Assembly: GCA_029582155.1 (NCBI GenBank)
Contig: CM055905.1
Location: 9,018,995-9,082,994, forward strand
Origin: Panopea generosa
Lineage: Eukaryota; Mollusca; Bivalvia; Adapedonta; Hiatellidae
Direction: 5' to 3'
Length of the DNA: 64,000 nt
Shown here: positions 12,705-24,989 of the stretch, one piece after another
Numbering within the stretch: position 1 is the first letter of the stretch
Layout: each line of letters begins with the position of its first letter
Program-made: the position numbers and the translations under genes
The notes under the pieces: model-generated
The model's input: the letters and a program-made list of their open reading frames with translations, nothing else
Database searches by the model: none
What the model was told of the DNA's origin: nothing

Positions 12705-14060
12705 AACGTTAAATATACAATTAATCAACATTGTGAATAAAATTCAAAGGATTGAACGAGAGTACACCTATATTTATGTACTAAATCATGTTATATATTC
12801 GTTCTGTTCCCATTGCAATATTGGATATGATTATTAAAATCTCTGCTTCCCTGTGTGCTGCTTCATTTCAACTGTTTAGGCATAGTGTTGAAACAGTTAT
12901 AATTAATGTTTTGCTTATTATCTGTTGCCATTATTAACTACATATTCATGCAAATATTCTGGTAAATGTTTGCTCAACTGTCAGTAATCAACGACGGAAG
13001 ATCATTTACACTTTATTATTGGCAGTGCTTATTTTAACCTACATCGTCATAAGCACGTAGCACTTGTTATTTTTGTTGGGTCAAGTTTGCCAATAGCCAT
13101 GGGAACAAGAGAATCCTGTATCTAAATAAAATCTTAATGAGATGGGTGCATGTTCTGCCTTTCCTGTGACTTTTATTGAACTTGTGATGAATGGAAATTG
13201 CACGTTTCTGTGACATTCTAAGATATGGGGCACGTGCTTACAACGATAATCCGTGTAAAACATGTAATTGTGATGTTGACCAATACAATCAAACTATCAG
13301 AAATAAATAATTCAACAGTTTCTGTGTTATCTCGGTCTCCTAATATGTACGCATTTTTTTATATCATATAATGCGGTCTTCATCAGGTGCTTCTATCAAA
13401 CATATAATGTAATAAAAGCTATACGTTAATGAAACTCGGAATCGAGATGAACTTCTGTATGGGCCGGTGTCTTGATTATAAATTAATCAATTGGATGAGG
13501 TTTTACGGCGTATCGACATACTACATGTTTTTGTTTTTTTTGGTCTTCATCTATTGGGGTATACATTAATGAAGAACTATTGATTATTCTTCATTATATC
13601 ATACCTCTGGTCTTTATGACAGTCTGTCTACTGATTATTACTGTTACATGTGGTATTTCCGTCCAAGGTAATCCCGCATAGTAGCAGATATAACAAGGTT
13701 TAATTAGATTTTGTAGATTATGCAATCAGTCTGAAGAAGATATACCAGTAAAAAGTATGTAATACTGTTATGGGCCAGATTCTTTGTCGTTGATTATTAT
13801 AAAGGTCAGTTACTACCATTTCCTTTATACATAAACGTACATAATAACTATGGACTTGGACATACTGTGACTATTTCTAATATTCCCGAACCAAAATAAT
13901 CTCATAGTACATAATAATGTACCATTCTTGTACTCAAATAAAATAAATGTCAAAAGTTTCCCATTTTGCCTCTTATAATTGCGTCACTGATTTTACTAAT
14001 GACAAGCAACCATGTGTACAAATTAGCAACGTTTGTTTCGGGTTAGTTTATACTAATTTA
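12705..14060. other. Anonymous DNA
   Basis: No supported gene or repeat recognised. Confidence 0.35.
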
Positions 14061-14063
14061 TTT

Positions 14064-14235
14064 TAGCTCGATTGCGATGAAATCTCAGGTTATATAAACC
14101 GCTCTCGAGTCCGCTTCCTGGGTAGAATCAGTACTGCGTGTTGTTTTATGACAGGCATCGGGTCGAGTTTGGGATCGAACCCGCAACCTCTGACGTGAGC
14201 GGCCAACACTATCCATTACACTACCGCCCCTGCTT
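14064..14235 (-). repeat. tRNA-derived SINE, family B, copy 1
   Basis: On the minus strand it starts with ggcggtagtgtaatggatag (A-box region) and has a B box in ttgcgggttcgatccc. It continues with tacccaggaagcggactcga and ends in the reverse complement of agctcgattgcgatga. It is the counterpart of the plus-strand copy at 18494-18668. Confidence 0.8.
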
Positions 14236-14572
14236 TTGTTCCGGGTTATTGATATGATGTTGAATAACACGTATATTTACGTTAAAAATGAGTCGTAACG
14301 CACGGGAATAAAGATAAACTTTCAATCTCACGGAATTTTATAAGCAACTTTGTGTATACATTTAAAAAATAACCAGACAACGACTAATCGATATATTGGA
14401 CGAATGTTGATTAAAATGCAATATTGATTTGAAAAAAGACCCATAACTCTTGTGTGAGATACAAGAGCAGCATTTAATCCCGCAACATAAGTTGATTTTT
14501 ATGAATAACTCATAGGCGAAAAAGCACTTGGGTGGTAAGATAATGGACCAGCTATAGTATATTGAACACATT

Positions 14573-14692
14573 GTAACCACTCGAAGCGGAAGTGAAGTCG
14601 AAAGTGTTGGTCGCTTAGGTCGGGGGTGTCAGGTTTGCACCTCGACCCAATTTCTCTGGTTCTTCCCAGGAAGCAGACTCGAGAGGAGTTAA
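14573..14692 (+). repeat. tRNA-derived SINE, family B, diverged copy
   Basis: Contains agtgttggtcgcttaggtcg, cacctcgaccca and cttcccaggaagcagactcg. These align with the tail half of family B. The head and B box are badly decayed. Confidence 0.6.
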
Positions 14693-14699
14693 AATAAAC

Positions 14700-16130
14700 T
14701 TTAAACTGTCTTAGCAAATGAGCTTACATAAATTAGTATAAACTGAAATAATCTCATTAGCGACTTTTAATCGCAGGTAGAATACTGGCATATACAAAAA
14801 CGATAATGTCATTATATTATAAATAAGGCCGAATATTGCCAACACCGTATTGTTTATATCTTCGTTAATGGTACATATATTGGCAACTTCGCTACTTGGT
14901 GTAAGTGACCTATAACAATGAACCACGTGTCGAGTACAGCACATCAGCAGCAACAAGATAATTATGGTAATCAGTCGCCAGTCATCAGCAGGGAACTGTT
15001 CAGGTGCGCCTTCCATCGCCTTGTAATTGCTAATCAGGGAAGGACAAAAACAATGACTAACGATATTTTCTCCATTTTATTAAGTGAAAGGTGACCGTTA
15101 TTTAGACCTCATTATAGAGAAAAAAGAACTGTAGAAAAACTTTGCAACACTGTTTTTGTTTGAGAAGAATTGTGCTTGATCCAGAATTGTCGTCATCTTC
15201 GTTCACATTCATCTTGCGATAAAAGGCGGCAAAATAAATTGTCTCGGATATAACTTAGTCCAAACATAGAAAGCAACTTCGTCTCGTTATGAAACGACGG
15301 CGTGGGAAGTGCTTACAATGGTTATCGCTTGGAATATGTCCACCACAGACAGACGAGATAAAACTGCTTGATTTAAGGGTGCTCTTATTGTCTTTTTTAT
15401 AAAACAAGATGGCAAAACTAACTTTACCAATCATGAACGTATCTAGCGTTTTCATCACCCCTCGTAACTAAAGGACTGAAAGCTACTGGGTTTCAATATA
15501 CACACAAAAAAAATGTGATTGTGTTTTTCTTCTTCAAACCAACAAAATATTCACAAAGAGACGTTACTCGGTCCACACACTTAAAAGGAAAATACAGCAT
15601 TTTATTGTGAACTAAGAATAAAATGGCCTCAGTTTTCAAATGTAGCCCAACTTTAGACATTGCATAGTTTCAACCAAGCTCCTGCTTTTCATTGTTTAAG
15701 CTTTCTATATTTTAACTGTACTACATTACTTCAGTTGTTTTTTCATTGCTTAAGACCGGTTGCATAGGAATTCAAGATGCGAACACGAAATGTATTGACT
15801 CACTTTATGTCTCGCTTCGGTGCTAGTGTAGTGTGGATGCTGAGGACATACATATGAATCACATATCAAAAAAAATCTCATTTACCCTTCCTTTCCGACA
15901 TTAACTTATCTTTATAGTATTGGTTAAAATATTCTTTATTTAAATATGTCATTTTAATTACTATTGTATATAATGTAAAAAATAGTGTAGGAGACTAGCT
16001 AAAAGTAGAGATTAAAGAACCAATCTTATTCGTGTTGAAATGAAATCTAAACTTAATTAATGCTTTCTGTGTCGCTTTTACCTCTCACATTAATCACAAT
16101 AAGTCATTATTGAAGCGTAAACATAATAAA
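14700..16130. other. Anonymous DNA
   Basis: Frames of 101 codons (14711-15016, minus) and 67 codons (15255-15458, minus) show no recognisable domain. Nothing else stands out. Confidence 0.35.
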
Positions 16131-16150
16131 TATACAGGTGATTTTATTTA

Positions 16151-16591
16151 CAGTCTATTCAAATTTCAATGCAAATGAGATGCGGTCACTGCATTTTGAT
16201 ATATGTTAAGTAGGTAAATCGTGTCTGGCGAACATAGTAATTTATCTATATACTAGTAATAAAGCGAGGAATAAATGTTAAATACCTTTAGCTCAGTCAG
16301 TAGATAGCACATACGGTAAAACTAAGGGACACCACGGTGACTTTTAATACTACTATGGTTCGATCAAGTTTTAACATTTGTATTTAAACATGCAAACCCC
16401 ACAAACCAATAAGATACCTGTTTACAACGGTTCTCAGGTAAATAAAATCACCTTTACATGAACACTGTTGTAAAAAAAACCCAGGTATCTTATTGATTTG
16501 GGGGTTTGCATGTTCATAAGCATACTTTGTTCGCCAGACACCATTAAATGCAATGATCATATCTCATTCGCATTTAAATTTGAATTGACTG
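16151..16591. mobile_element. Foldback MITE, Tc1/mariner-like ends, TA-flanked
   Basis: The outer arms 16151-16233 and 16529-16591 are inverted copies: the left begins cagtctattcaaatttcaat, and the right reads cagtcaattcaaatttaaat on the other strand. The TA dinucleotide lies directly outside both ends. CAGT termini and a TA target are features of Tc1/mariner MITEs (family knowledge). An inner inverted pair (16386-16428 with 16467-16514, sharing 'aacatgcaaaccccacaaac') adds a second hairpin. A decayed tRNA-like head (ttagctcagtcagtagatag, about 16290) lies between the arms. There is no coding capacity. Confidence 0.65.
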
Positions 16592-16599
16592 TATAACCT

Positions 16600-18490
16600 T
16601 ATCAAAATAGCATGTCCAATGCATACAATGTACAAGAGAGCCAACGTTAGATCGATATAAATGTTTACGGTTCAAAAGTTTAGATTATATTTGTAACATT
16701 GTTTATTTCATAATATGCCGTTGTCATCTTCATCTTCATCAACTTTGCGCGCACAAAATACCTATTTCTGTGTCGATATCCAGTAAAACACCACTCATTC
16801 GTACATTAGTAAAATCTCCGCAGACGGAAAATACGTATTTGACATTAAGCGCGGAAACAATGTAGACACAATGAAATCTAGTTTAATAAAACAGCCATCA
16901 TAAATTATATCGATTTTCGCCATCTAAATGAACCAATTGTAGGTAGATATAATTGTTTTTATTGATTACTGTGAAGCAATTATGTGCAACACTAACGTCG
17001 ATTTGTTTCAAGAAGGAACGCTCATCAATAAATGATCTGAAAAACAAGTAAAATCAATAACGAACAAAGATTATGTTTCTTTGATGCTTTAAATTTATAA
17101 CGAGGGAATAGTTAATCAGTCTCCATGGCGTCCACGTATTTTACAACTTAATTTAACCAGATGTAAAATGCTTTCAAAAGTACAAAATATATATCGATCG
17201 TGGAAACCGATTCATAAATTGCACATTTGCATTAAAATCATCACATGGAAGTGGGCAGGTGTTTATTTTCACGGGTGTGAGTTTAATGGATAAAAGGTTT
17301 TACTGAAATCACCAGGGTATTTTTTCAATAAAAGGTGTAAAGATTTCTTTAATAAATGGGTTGATGTTAAAAAGTCACAAAGGTTGTTTTAACATTTTTC
17401 AGTTTCAACACCGATAGAGTTTAAATAATCCTCAAGCGTCTGCTTATACGCTTGTTCGCAATTGTTGAGCTGTTTACGTCTCCAGTTTTGGTAAGGTCAT
17501 TAATGTGGTAAATGCACCGAAAGCGTCGTATTTTAAGCAAGTGTGGTCATCTTTAGCAATAAGGCTTAGAAAATTTAATTTTTTTATCAGTTTTAGGATA
17601 AAAGAAATTCAAAGGAATTAAGATCTATCCGTTTGTGTTATTAAATATTTTACTCGTATTTTCAAAACAAACGTGATGTGTCACTATAGATATTCTTTCA
17701 ACTAAATATTACACATAGTTGTACTAAAGAACCCCGTGGGCCGGATATTTTTACGTTTCTACTTGCCTTCTATGCTGCGGACAGATCTAGCTGAAATGTA
17801 TATACTTTACTTGACGTCTCACACCACTATTACATTTCTCATAGGACTCCATTTTAACATGCATGTCCAAAGTCAGTCGGTGCAATCCAAGCATTGATTC
17901 GTAGATGTAGGACCGTGTTCTGGCTGGAAATTGTTGTATTCTCTATATAACTATATAATGTTGTAATATGCTAACCATGCCCAACTCAGTTACAGTAAGC
18001 GAGGACCATATCTCGCACCCATAAAGGGCATCATAGTTTTTATTTTTCAGTGGTGATTTCTAAAAAACTGGCCCCGGTTTCACAAAAAATACTTTAGTCT
18101 CTTATTTTACTTAAACTCGATAGTGTGCTCAGTTTTATACATGTTCACCACTCCGTTCCTGTATGTACATGGATATAAATTAGATCCTTATGTTGATATA
18201 AATGATGAAGATAAATAAAATATATAGTGTTTAAAACTTTACTTTGCTTAATACTTTAAAACATGTTTCCAATTGTAGAAATATTGATAAAAAATAACAT
18301 TATAGACTGATCAGTGCGCTTACTTTCAACAATAAGTGTTATGATTTTTTTTAGAATTAAGGTACAAACAAGCACACGCAATTATACAGACAGTTCACTC
18401 AATTAGTAGACACACACAAACATGAATAAAACTAACTATTCACATAAGACTTTGTGTAATGCTGCAAATGGATTTATTAAAGATGTTTTA
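16600..18490. other. Anonymous AT-rich DNA
   Basis: No supported gene, RNA or repeat. Confidence 0.35.
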
Positions 18491-18493
18491 TAA

Positions 18494-18668
18494 GCAGGCG
18501 GTAGTCTAATGGATATAGTGTTGGCTGCTCACGCCAGAGGTTGCGGGTTCGATACCCAGCTCGACCTGATGCCTCTCATGAAACTACACTCAGTACTGGT
18601 TCTACCCAGGAAGCGGACTCGAGAGCGGTTCATATAAGCTCTGAGCTTTCATCGCAATCGAGCTAAAT
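18494..18668 (+). repeat. tRNA-derived SINE, family B, copy 2
   Basis: The head gcggtagtctaatggatata carries the A-box region. The B box lies in ttgcgggttcgataccc. The tail tacccaggaagcggactcga and the end tcatcgcaatcgagctaaat match the inverted copy at 14064-14235. Confidence 0.85.
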
Positions 18669-18669
18669 A

Positions 18670-19380
18670 ATCTAATGATAATAATAAAAGATGTTTTAGA
18701 TAAGAGCACTTTTGCGCAATATAAAACTATCTTAAAATATTGTAAATAACTGATTTGCAGGATTCATATAGGAGTTGATAAAAAGTTAACATTATACATA
18801 TAAAACAAAATATGAATAATTAACAACGGTAAGATTTAATATGTTAAAATAGGTTTTGGCACAAAGATATGTGGAAAATAAGAAAACTGTCGTGTCAACA
18901 TTTGACAAATTATAAACAAATATTAATTTCAGCTGCATTTTCAAATAAAGCATTTCTAATATAATGAAAAAGATGACATTCTAATATTACATGAGTTTCA
19001 AACGTCAATACTTCCCAAAGTCTATAGTCAAATAGACTCTTTGTCGCAATGTTCTCCCCAACGTTGTTTGGGCTTTAAATACCATATATAGCTTAAAAAC
19101 ACAATCACGAAAACGTTGTTATAACAACTCATCAAACAGATGAATAAAGCCTTTACCGAATAAAAATCGGTATTAAAGTTCAAGGTTTATTGACGTTCTT
19201 TTAGTCGGGATTTCCCCCATCAACAACCGCCATTTTGAATCCGGTGACTTTGTAAATATTCAAATGACGGAGGTCAATCATAATTACTTTTGCGAACAGC
19301 AGACTACATAAATGGACGGATTCGCTCTTGCGTTTGCTCAGGTTGAGCATGTTTTATCTCTGAGCAAACAAAGGTCATAA
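18670..19380. other. Anonymous DNA
   Basis: No supported feature. A short T-rich/A-rich mixture precedes the palindromic island. Confidence 0.35.
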
Positions 19381-20395
19381 CTATGGGGTGCCGTTTTGCT
19401 ATTTAACCTCATTATGTGATATCATTCATTCGAATAGGTGATACCACTCATTCAAATAGGTGATATCACTTATTCGAAATGAATTTTAGACAATGATTTC
19501 TCCCAAGGATGTTTATATATTTAATAAGATATAGATGTAGATCTATCACGAGAATAAAATGGAAATATCAAAAATATTGTGTAAACAAATATTGTGTTAT
19601 AAAGTAAATATTATTGTGGTGGGGTGCCGTTTTGCTATTTAACCTCAATAAGTGATATCACTCATTCGAATAGGTGATACCACTCATTCAAATAGGTGAT
19701 ATCACTTATTTGAATTAGTGATATCACTCATTCGAATGAGTGATATCACCTATTCGAAATGAATTTATGATTTCTCCCAAGGATGTTTATATATTTAATA
19801 AAATATAGATGTAGGTCTATTACGAGAATAAAATGGAAATATCAAATAAATTGTGTAAAAAAATATTATGTCATAAATAAAAATAAATATAATTGTGAAT
19901 GTAGAATATTTATTGGCTTATTCTTTAATCATTAAACAAGACCATTTATTTTGGCGGCCGAGGGTCCTCTTTTGTTGGCTGCAATCAAACAAGATGGCTA
20001 CCGGTTCCATGCAAGGCCCTCACTGCCATCGATATTGCAATTGTGGGTTCAGAGTCCGACGAGGAGCTTGTTGATAGGCCTATTGACAATAGGTCAACTA
20101 TCAATACTCTTAGGCCAAGAGGTAACGATTAATGTAGATCTAAAAATTTGAAACGTGTCAACAGTAACCTCAAGAGCGAGCAGGTCTATCTGGATCTAGC
20201 CGATCAATACAGAAAAACAAAATACAAAATTTTCGCTATCAAAATAGTTCCTAAAGTCTACTTGCAGTCAAGATCAGTTTAGATATATAGATCTATTATT
20301 TTATTTACATGAAAGTGCGTTGTAACCAAACTTCTTTGACATTTTAATGTCATTGCATTTGACAAGTTAGATACGAGTTGGGTTTCCAGTTACTA

Positions 20396-20954
20396 GAGGC
20401 GCGTTCGATTCATTGTCCAGAACATGTTCAGAAGATGTTCCAGAACAGTCATCAATCGAACGTAAAGGAACAGAAAATGTGAAATCAAAATGGCGCTGTC
20501 AAATCAAACAAATAATTTTTCAAAATAATTGCTTTATAAACTAATATTTGTAAGCATTGGACATGCGCACTTTCAATGTCCAATGATTCATCTCAATTAG
20601 TATTGATGAATCACTCTCCGCTGTTTAAAACTTGCTCATAGAAAAGAAAAAGACAACACATATGATAGAGCTATTCTGCATTGGTGCTAAATAATGCAGC
20701 ATCAACTGTAACTATATACATCACAGCCAAATTTTTGTTATTTCAATTGATTTTAGGATACAAAAACAAAATCATTTGAGATTGAATCAATCTATAAATT
20801 ATTTGATAAAGTGCCAGTGTTAAAGCAGCCGTGTTTGTGACGTCACTGTTCCGACCACACCACCTTTCTCAGTGGCACAGCTGAAACATGTTCCGGACAC
20901 TGTTCCAATATATTAGTTGTTCAGATTGTCCAGAACCGTGAATCGAACGCGTCC
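20396..20954. mobile_element. Nested MITE, PIF/Harbinger-like termini (tentative)
   Basis: The left terminus gaggcgcgttcgattcattg and the inverted right terminus tgggacgcgttcgattcacg share gcgttcgattca, then tgtccagaaca-like text. The subterminal gttccagaac/gttccggac motifs are also mirrored. The G-rich gcgttcgatt start resembles PIF/Harbinger ends, but no 3-bp duplication was resolved. It has no coding capacity and lies inside the larger palindromic island. Confidence 0.6.
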
Positions 20955-21288
20955 CAGATTAACCAATCGGCGTTGCCTTCGTTGGTAGTGTAAACAAATA
21001 ACCTGGCAGCAACCAACTCATTGCGATTAGTTTACATTTTACAAATAAAAATAAGTAATAGAGTCTGCCTGTTTTTATATTGACGTGTAAACATACTAAA
21101 GATATCAATATTGTATTTATAACTGAGCAAGACACCCGTTTTAAAAGATTGTAACAACAAAATCGATTTGCTTGCACTGTTCTAATGTGTGACAAAAAAA
21201 AAACAGGCAAATTTCGGCGTTCTCGTAACAATGCGTTATTCAGCAGAGGTGGAAATTAGTATGTATCAAATCAATTAAATAAATGGAC

Positions 21289-21766
21289 ATGTTAAAGCAA
21301 CACATCCACGTTTAAACTTTTTTAAAAAGTTTTTCATTTGAGTTGTGAGCACATTTCCCATACATAAATATATGGTCAATGAGCTGTATATGTGCTACCA
21401 AACACTATCCAGAACGCTTTAGAATTATAAAAAAAGATGTCCAAATTATAAAGCGTGACAAACACACGCTTTATAAATTATTTTTAAATTGCCGAGGATT
21501 CCAACTTGGCTTCGAATTGAATTATGCGAGTCGTATTAAAAAACTTCACGTTTTAGTGCGTAGTGTACTTTACCTGCCTTGAAAGTCATTTTGACGATTT
21601 TTTTTACTCGGGTGAGTTACACGCTTGTTTTAGTCACGCATTATAATTTGGGCATCATTTTGTTCCGGATTGTGTTTATATGCTCATATACAGCTAATTG
21701 ATCATATGTTTGTATGGGAAATGTGATTTTTTAAAAGTTCAAACGTGGATGTGTTGCTTTAACATT
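21289..21766. mobile_element. Nested MITE with ~27-bp terminal inverted repeats
   Basis: The left end gttaaagcaacacatccacg and the right end (minus strand) match exactly over this stretch and continue through 'tttnaac' and 'cacatttcccatacata'. AT flanks both ends and may be the target duplication. Internal hairpins include aaagcgtgac/cacgcttt near 21451-21475. It has no transposase. It is followed by a (TA)n run at 21861-21886. Confidence 0.7.
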
Positions 21767-21857
21767 CTATTGTTTATTATACTTTTTTTGATCAATTCTA
21801 AAACCGTCTCTTTGGCTGCTTCAGCAATATTTCATCATACACTTACTGCTACATAAA

Positions 21858-21888
<31 letters not shown>

Positions 21889-22317
21889 TGCTGAATCATA
21901 ATTAAGCAGGAATCAGTGTTTTTTTCTTGCTTGATAAATCGAATGAGTGATATCACTGATTCGTTTCAAATGAGCGATATCACTCATTCATATGCGAATG
22001 ACTTATTGAGGTTAAATAGTAAAACGGCACCACATACATAACCCATTTAATTGTTGGCGCGTTTCTTTCGTAGATGACCTTCTCATTTTCATATCTGCGG
22101 ATGCATCATGGGTAAAATACTTGGTGGTTACAAGATAGCGGACGCGACTTCATTTGAGGTCACTGTTCTAAATGTATAATGAACTTGTAGGTAGTCTTAA
22201 TCGTCGGTTAAGTGGTAGGTTTTTAACGGATTTGTTTGAAAACGACTAATTGTCATTTGTATTGTTTATACAGAATCGATTTTTATTGCATTTTCCTTTT
22301 TTTTTTTTTTAAAATTG

Positions 22318-22620
22318 ATTTGTCAGAAGAAAGTGCCTATAGGAAACAATGCCCCTGGGTTTCAAGTACACTTCGACGCTGAAAATATTGCAACTTACGT
22401 CGAAAAGAATAACATATATCTTAAATACAACGGGGAGAACCTACGTCACGCGCACCTGCTAAAGAAGATACGCTTACAGTGTCTGGACGTCAATTCAACA
22501 GTTTGTTAGTGCTTTGTCGTTTCTATTTTTGGTATTTATGTAGATTTTACAATTGCCAGCGACTGTCTGGGTATTAGAGGATTCTATTTCACCGATACAT
22601 AAACCAGAGCTCTAGATGAC
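22318..22620 (+). other. Exon-like block, copy 1 of an inverted pair
   Basis: A polypyrimidine tract and ttgtcag precede an open frame ending LDVNSTVC at 22509. The sequence from about 22380 to 22620 is related, in inverted orientation, to 26510-26200. Shared text includes gtcnattcaacagtttgt, tttttggtattt, attgccanc and tctgggtat. The acceptor-like start and the similarity at the 3' end suggest a duplicated exon with flanking intron, or an unrecognised repeat. I do not recognise the peptide. Confidence 0.4.
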
Positions 22621-22639
22621 ACCGGCGCTAGTGCCGCAC

Positions 22640-23090
22640 AGTATGAATATTGTTATCACAATATGTCTTCAAGAGAAACGAACTGAAAACTAGGGAAGAA
22701 ATTACTCAAACTATAAATTATGCTATTTTCTTCGATACATGATCGTGTAGTTCATCTTACCCTTACTAACTTCTAACGAGCACGATTTATGTTCAAAAGT
22801 ATGGTATTAACTCGTGTAACACAAGCACAGTAAAGAGAATAATAACATAACGTTGTGTAAAAAGAAAATATATGTGAAATTTATTTTTTTCTATCTTTCA
22901 ATTATGTTTCATCAAATAAGAAAAATAATTCAAAGGAACCATATATTAACATTTTATGCCTTGTAATTATGATTAGATCTAAATCTGTGATTAGGGATTA
23001 CTTTTTCTATTCTGGAGAGAGAAATCGTGATCAATCTCAAAAACAATAGTTGTGTGGTGTTTAGCGTCGCTTTCAACAATTTTTCAGTCA
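22640..23090. other. Anonymous DNA
   Basis: Nothing recognised. Confidence 0.35.
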
Positions 23091-23094
23091 TCGC

Positions 23095-23353
23095 GACGGT
23101 GTCGACTTTCGACAGTATTCTGAGCGCTGTCACACTGGAGTATCATGCCGCAGACACATGGTATGATACCCCTCCAAGTCACATTATACTGACACCGGGC
23201 CGACCAGACCTAGAACTCTCCTCTTAATACTGAGGGTCAAGCGAGGAAGCTTCTAATACCATTTTTAAAGTATTTGGTATGACCCGGCCGGGGATAGAAT
23301 CCACGACCTTCCGCATGTGAGGCCGTTCTACCACTAGACCACGCTGCGGTCTC
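23095..23353 (-). repeat. tRNA-derived SINE, family D
   Basis: On the minus strand the head reads gcgtggtctagtggtagaac (A-box region) and ggtcgtggattctatcccc (weak B box). The body contains gtgtcagtataatgtgactt and a 'ggtatcataccatgtgtctg' block. I recall both from molluscan SINEs (memory, not a search). Similarity fades toward 23095. Confidence 0.65.
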
Positions 23354-23359
23354 AAAAAC

Positions 23360-24020
23360 GAGAGGGCAGTTTCGACCAATACAAATGCATTTCAGATTTA
23401 GAGTAAGGTGGGAAAAGGCTCGAAGAAATGATTCTAAAATGCGTTCACCCGTGATTGAGTTTACTTGGTACGGGCATGGATAAAATACAGAAACATTTGT
23501 TTAAACATGTTTGTTCATTTGTAACATTTGAAAATAGGCTAAACAACACCGTAACTAGAACTAAAAATAATGATTTCCTGGGATGCTTATTTTCACTGTT
23601 TAATTAAATATATAAAGCCCCTGATTTATTAAGGTAAAATAAAACAAACCTGCAAAATAATGATTTTCAGAGAAGTTCTTTCATTTAAATTGCTTTTTAT
23701 GACATATGAAGAACATGTATATTATGTATCAACTCGTAAACTGCGTGAACGTCAAATCGTTTATATAGGATCTTGTTTTGCCTGTTTAGATATATAATAA
23801 TCAAAAATTAATCTGCGACAAATTTTTTTGAAATAAATAATAAACAAGAAATATCACTGGTAAGTATCGCATGCCCCCAAAATGGTCGTTGAAAAATAAC
23901 AATATAATTATGTTACAATAGGTAGCGGTGTATCCATGAATATAAATAGTAATGGACTGATGTTTCAGACTAGACATGCAATTTTATGTTTTTTACATTA
24001 AAGCGTGATATTGACTATGA
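23360..24020. other. Anonymous AT-rich DNA
   Basis: No supported feature. Confidence 0.35.
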
Positions 24021-24029
24021 ACTTGAGAT

Positions 24030-24985
24030 CTGATGTAATGGTCTGGGTATTTCAACAGTTAAATGCTGCTGAAACATCATCATGACATGCTGATCACTTG
24101 TATCAAGCTATTTTAAAATCCCGAAGTGTAAGACAAAATTATAGATCAATTGTTGATCAATTGAGTCAAGTGTTTTTTGAAATCCATCCATGAATGATAA
24201 AGTTAAAGGACGGACTTGAAATCTCAAACAGATACAAAGTGTTGTCATACATACTAAAAGTGTGACCTTGATCTTTGAGGTTCTGGGTCTTACATGCTAC
24301 ACGTAATTATGTCCTGTTGATCAACTGAGCAAAGTGTTTTTAAAATTTATTTATAGATGACAGACCGGACAAGAAATGTCAATGACTGTAAGTGTTGTCA
24401 AACAAAGTTAAATTGTGACCTTGACCTTTGAAATGATAGTTTGGGTATTAAATTCAACACGTCCTCATGTTATGCTGATCATTTATAACATGTATTTATA
24501 AAAATCCATCTATGCATGACAAAAGTGCAAGCCGGACATGAAATCTCACACAGACTCAAAGTGTTGTCAAACTCAAATTGTGACTTTGACCTTTGAGGTA
24601 CGGGTCCTACTCGCAACACGTCATCATGTTATGTTGATCAATTGTAGCAAGTATCATTAAAATCCATCTATGCATGACAAAGTTACAGGCTGGACACAAA
24701 ATCTCACTGACTCAAAGTGTTGTTAAACAAACTCAAATGGTGACCTTGACCTTAGAGATACCGTTGTGGGTCTTAATCGCGACACGTCGTCATGTTATGT
24801 TGATCATTTGTAGCACGTATTTATAAAATCCATCTGTGAATGACAAAGTTACAGGCCGAACACGAAATCTCACACAAACTCGATGTGTTATCAAACAAAC
24901 TCAAATAGTGACCTTGATCTTAGAGTTACGGGTTTGGGTCTTACTCGCAACACGTCATGTTATGATGATCATTTGTACCGAGTAT
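24030..24985 (+). repeat. Degenerate array of ~162-bp monomers
   Basis: The marker 'aatccatcnatgnatgacaaag' recurs near 24180, 24345, 24502, 24662 and 24826 (spacing 157-165). Between markers lie 'ggacacgaaatctcac', 'gtgaccttgacctttgaggt' and 'cacgtcatcatgttatgttg'. Both the period and these phrases resemble a monomer common in bivalve genomes, possibly BIV160-related (inference). Copies differ by point changes and small indels, so the array is old. It is non-coding. Confidence 0.8.
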
Positions 24986-24989
24986 CGTA

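Larger units (their letters stand above)
19384..22036. mobile_element. Composite inverted-repeat island with GTGATATCAC palindromes
   Basis: The left end carries ggggtgccgttttgctattt followed by several copies of the palindrome gtgatatcac separated by cattcgaa/cattcaaa blocks. This ~240-bp left module is present twice (19384-19610 and 19620-19860). The right end (about 21940-22036) is the inverted counterpart: gatatcactcattc, then aacctcaat (inverted) and aaaacggcaccac. The outer ends thus form a terminal inverted repeat with subterminal palindromes, an arrangement typical of DNA transposon termini. No transposase was found between them. Two further inverted-repeat elements (20396-20954 and 21289-21766) sit inside. 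Superfamily not assigned; no clear target duplication was seen. Confidence 0.6.

Noticed and set aside
19951..20151. 66-codon ORF in the palindromic island as a transposase remnant
   Set aside because: No transposase-like motif and the start is not ATG-supported.
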